Assembly: GCA_025997455.1 (NCBI GenBank)
Contig: BNUP01000114.1
Location: forward strand, 1-7,077
DNA: 7,077 bases
Reading direction: 5' to 3'
From: Fibrobacterales bacterium
Lineage (GTDB): Bacteria; Fibrobacterota; Fibrobacteria; Fibrobacterales; Fibrobacteraceae
Part shown: positions 6,061 to 7,077 of the stretch, in pieces
Layout of the letters: every line of letters begins with the position of its first letter
Position numbering within the stretch: the stretch's first letter is position 1
Position numbers and translations under genes: made by a program
Notes under the pieces: generated by a model
What the model saw: the letters and a program-made list of their open reading frames with translations, nothing else
The model's database searches: none
What the model was told of the DNA's origin: nothing

Positions 6061-6816
6061 TTGAAATTGAAAAATAAATTTTTTGCTTGCTTTCTTGCGG
6101 TGGCGGCTCTGATATTTGCGGTGCTAGGATTTAGAAATTCCGGCGATTTGCCCGAAGTTAAGGAGGCTGGGGCTTTTGTTCCAAAGACGGAATCGGTGAA
6201 GTGGCTTTCGCTTGGTTATAATTCGGCGGCGGCGAGTTTGCTTTGGGTAGATGGAATTATTGCATATAGCGAGTCGGTGGTCGATGGTAAAATTTTCGGC
6301 TGGCTTGCGAATTTGGCGGATGCCTCTACTCGATTAGACAGTTTGTTTAAGACGCCTTACACTTTTATGTCGGCGATTGTGGCGAGCAATGACCCCGATA
6401 CTGCCGATTATCCTGTTTTACGGCGCGGGATTGAGGCGTTTCCCGATGATTGGCGGCTTGCCGTGAGCGTGGCTCTCCGCTTTGCAAACGGTCCGGATAA
6501 GAATTTTGCCTTTGCTGCGGACATTATGAGAAAGTATGCGGGCGATACTACCGCTCCTCCTCATCTCCGTTCCATATATCGCACTTTTGAATTGCAGTCT
6601 ATGCCTTTGGAAATATCCATCGCTCAAATTTTAGATGACGCACTGAATCCCGATTACAAGTCGTTTCACAGGAGTTTGGCGATAAAAATTTTACGGGTTT
6701 TAAAATTGAATAATGATAAGTTAGATGAAATTGATAAAATTTTAGAGGCGGTTTCAAAGGGGAAAATTGAATCGCAAGTTGCGTATAGGGAGATTATGGG
6801 GATGAGGGTTAACTAA
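6061..6816 (+). CDS. Membrane-anchored TPR-like protein
   Basis: The 251-residue frame starts at TTG 6061, ten bases after the pilin-like gene. A TTG at 6067 is equally possible and is slightly better spaced from the poor AGTGGG; no ATG is available. Residues 3-24 (LKNKFFACFLAVAALIFAVLGF) form a signal anchor. The segment SVKWLSLGYNSAAASLLWVDGIIAYSE, then DASTRLDSLFKTPYTFMSAIV and LRRGIEAFPDDWRLAVSVAL, follows a layout I associate with a widespread family of hypothetical tetratricopeptide proteins (SLGY...LLW, then LDP.F..PY, then a G..P.NWRL repeat). The rest is helical. Function is unknown. Its place directly behind the pilin-like gene suggests one operon. The last codons (GMRVN and stop) lie inside hairpin 1 of repeat copy C. 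Confidence 0.7.
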   Translation: MKLKNKFFACFLAVAALIFAVLGFRNSGDLPEVKEAGAFVPKTESVKWLSLGYNSAAASLLWVDGIIAYSESVVDGKIFGWLANLADASTRLDSLFKTPYTFMSAIVASNDPDTADYPVLRRGIEAFPDDWRLAVSVALRFANGPDKNFAFAADIMRKYAGDTTAPPHLRSIYRTFELQSMPLEISIAQILDDALNPDYKSFHRSLAIKILRVLKLNNDKLDEIDKILEAVSKGKIESQVAYREIMGMRVN

Positions 6817-6960
6817 ATAATAGTTAATACGCATCCCCAAGCGACAATGGCGAACCGTGTTTTTATGGTGACAAAGTCATCCTGCGGTGAATGCTCGCAG
6901 TATCGCCGTCTCTAAAAACTCATATTTGAAAATTGTATTACGGAGAGAGTTTTTAGAGGT
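6798..6960 (+). ncRNA. Structured repeat, copy C (divergent)
   Basis: Hairpin 1 (6798-6838) pairs GGGGATG with CATCCCC and TTAACTA with TAGTTAA in one register, with two mismatches and an AATAA loop. Its 5' arm is the end of the TPR-like gene, including the stop. It ends exactly where AAGCGAC begins (6839). Domain 2 keeps GAC, an AAT bulge, GGCGA (6849-6853) and TCGCC-GTC (6903-6910). Inside are three small hairpins instead of one: ACCGT/ATGGT, TGAC/GTCA and CTGCG/CGCAG. Domain 3 is the same perfect 12-bp stem (6910-6921 with 6947-6958). Its loop shares AATTGTRTTAC with copy A. Copy B follows directly, at a period of 170 bases between AAGCGAC blocks. Confidence 0.62.
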
Positions 6961-6966
6961 TCTATA

Positions 6967-7077
6967 GGTAACCACTATTAACCTCCTAAGAGGTTGGTAG
7001 AGGTTACCAAGCGACATGGGCGAACTGCGTTTTTTATGCAAATTTGAGTAGTTCGCCGTCGTCTCTAAAAACTCAAA
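6967..7077 (+). ncRNA. Structured repeat, copy B (cut by window end)
   Basis: Hairpin 1 (6967-7008) pairs GGTAACC with GGTTACC and CTATTAACCTC with GAGGTTGGTAG around a CTAA loop, with a single A-A mismatch. It shares CTATTAACCTC and GGTTGGTAGAGGTT with copy A, but its outer arm has changed on both sides. It ends exactly before AAGCGAC (7009). From 7009 to the window end it is identical to 2764-2832 over all 69 bases, so domain 2 is the copy A type. Domain 3 has its left arm only, and the right arm should lie just outside. Such identity beside a divergent hairpin suggests recent spread or gene conversion. Confidence 0.65.

Noticed and set aside
6839..6910. A degenerate tRNA in copy C (three hairpins within a closing stem)
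   Set aside because: The stem lengths, missing T-loop sequence and long bulges do not match a tRNA, and copies A and B have a single hairpin there.

Overview
The window looks like chromosomal DNA from an uncultured bacterium of moderate GC content. I tentatively favour Fibrobacterota or a similar diderm. The reasons are two predicted outer-envelope lipoproteins, a type IV pilin-like protein, a TraR/DksA zinc-finger protein with an HPAE tip motif, and recurrent TTTCTACATTC-like -10 elements. No gene here fixes the phylum, so this is an inference. There is no sign of phage genes, transposases or a CRISPR array.

Left part (1-2707, + strand). The radical-SAM and TRAM portion of RimO (ribosomal protein S12 methylthiotransferase) has lost its N-terminal domain. 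In its place are a 99-base inverted copy of part of its own gene and a stretch of repeat-like DNA. RimO overlaps a small lipoprotein gene by four bases. A 349-base gap built of low-complexity dispersed repeats follows, then a pyridoxamine-phosphate-oxidase-like flavoprotein and a DksA-like regulator, each behind its own putative -10 element.

Middle (2708-5465). A SulP anion transporter with a STAS domain lies on the minus strand, preceded in the same apparent operon by an unrecognised lipoprotein. The operon converges on the DksA-like gene, and a structured repeat fills the gap and supplies the last codons of the transporter. Upstream of the operon is a second copy of the composite repeat seen at 1521-1690.

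Right part (5466-7077, + strand). A tRNA-Arg(UCU) gene is followed by a pilin-like protein and a membrane-anchored TPR-like protein, probably one transcription unit. Two further tandem copies of the structured repeat follow, the second cut by the window edge.

The most interesting signal is the structured repeat (2720-2870, 6798-6960, 6967-7077). Each copy is a 41-44 base hairpin of variable sequence that ends exactly at a constant AAGCGAC block, then a GGCGA/TCGCC-based stem, then a CTCTAAAAACTC/GAGTTTTTAGAG stem with a partly conserved loop. Paired substitutions between copies keep the helices intact, which points to selection on RNA or single-stranded DNA structure. I do not recognise the family.
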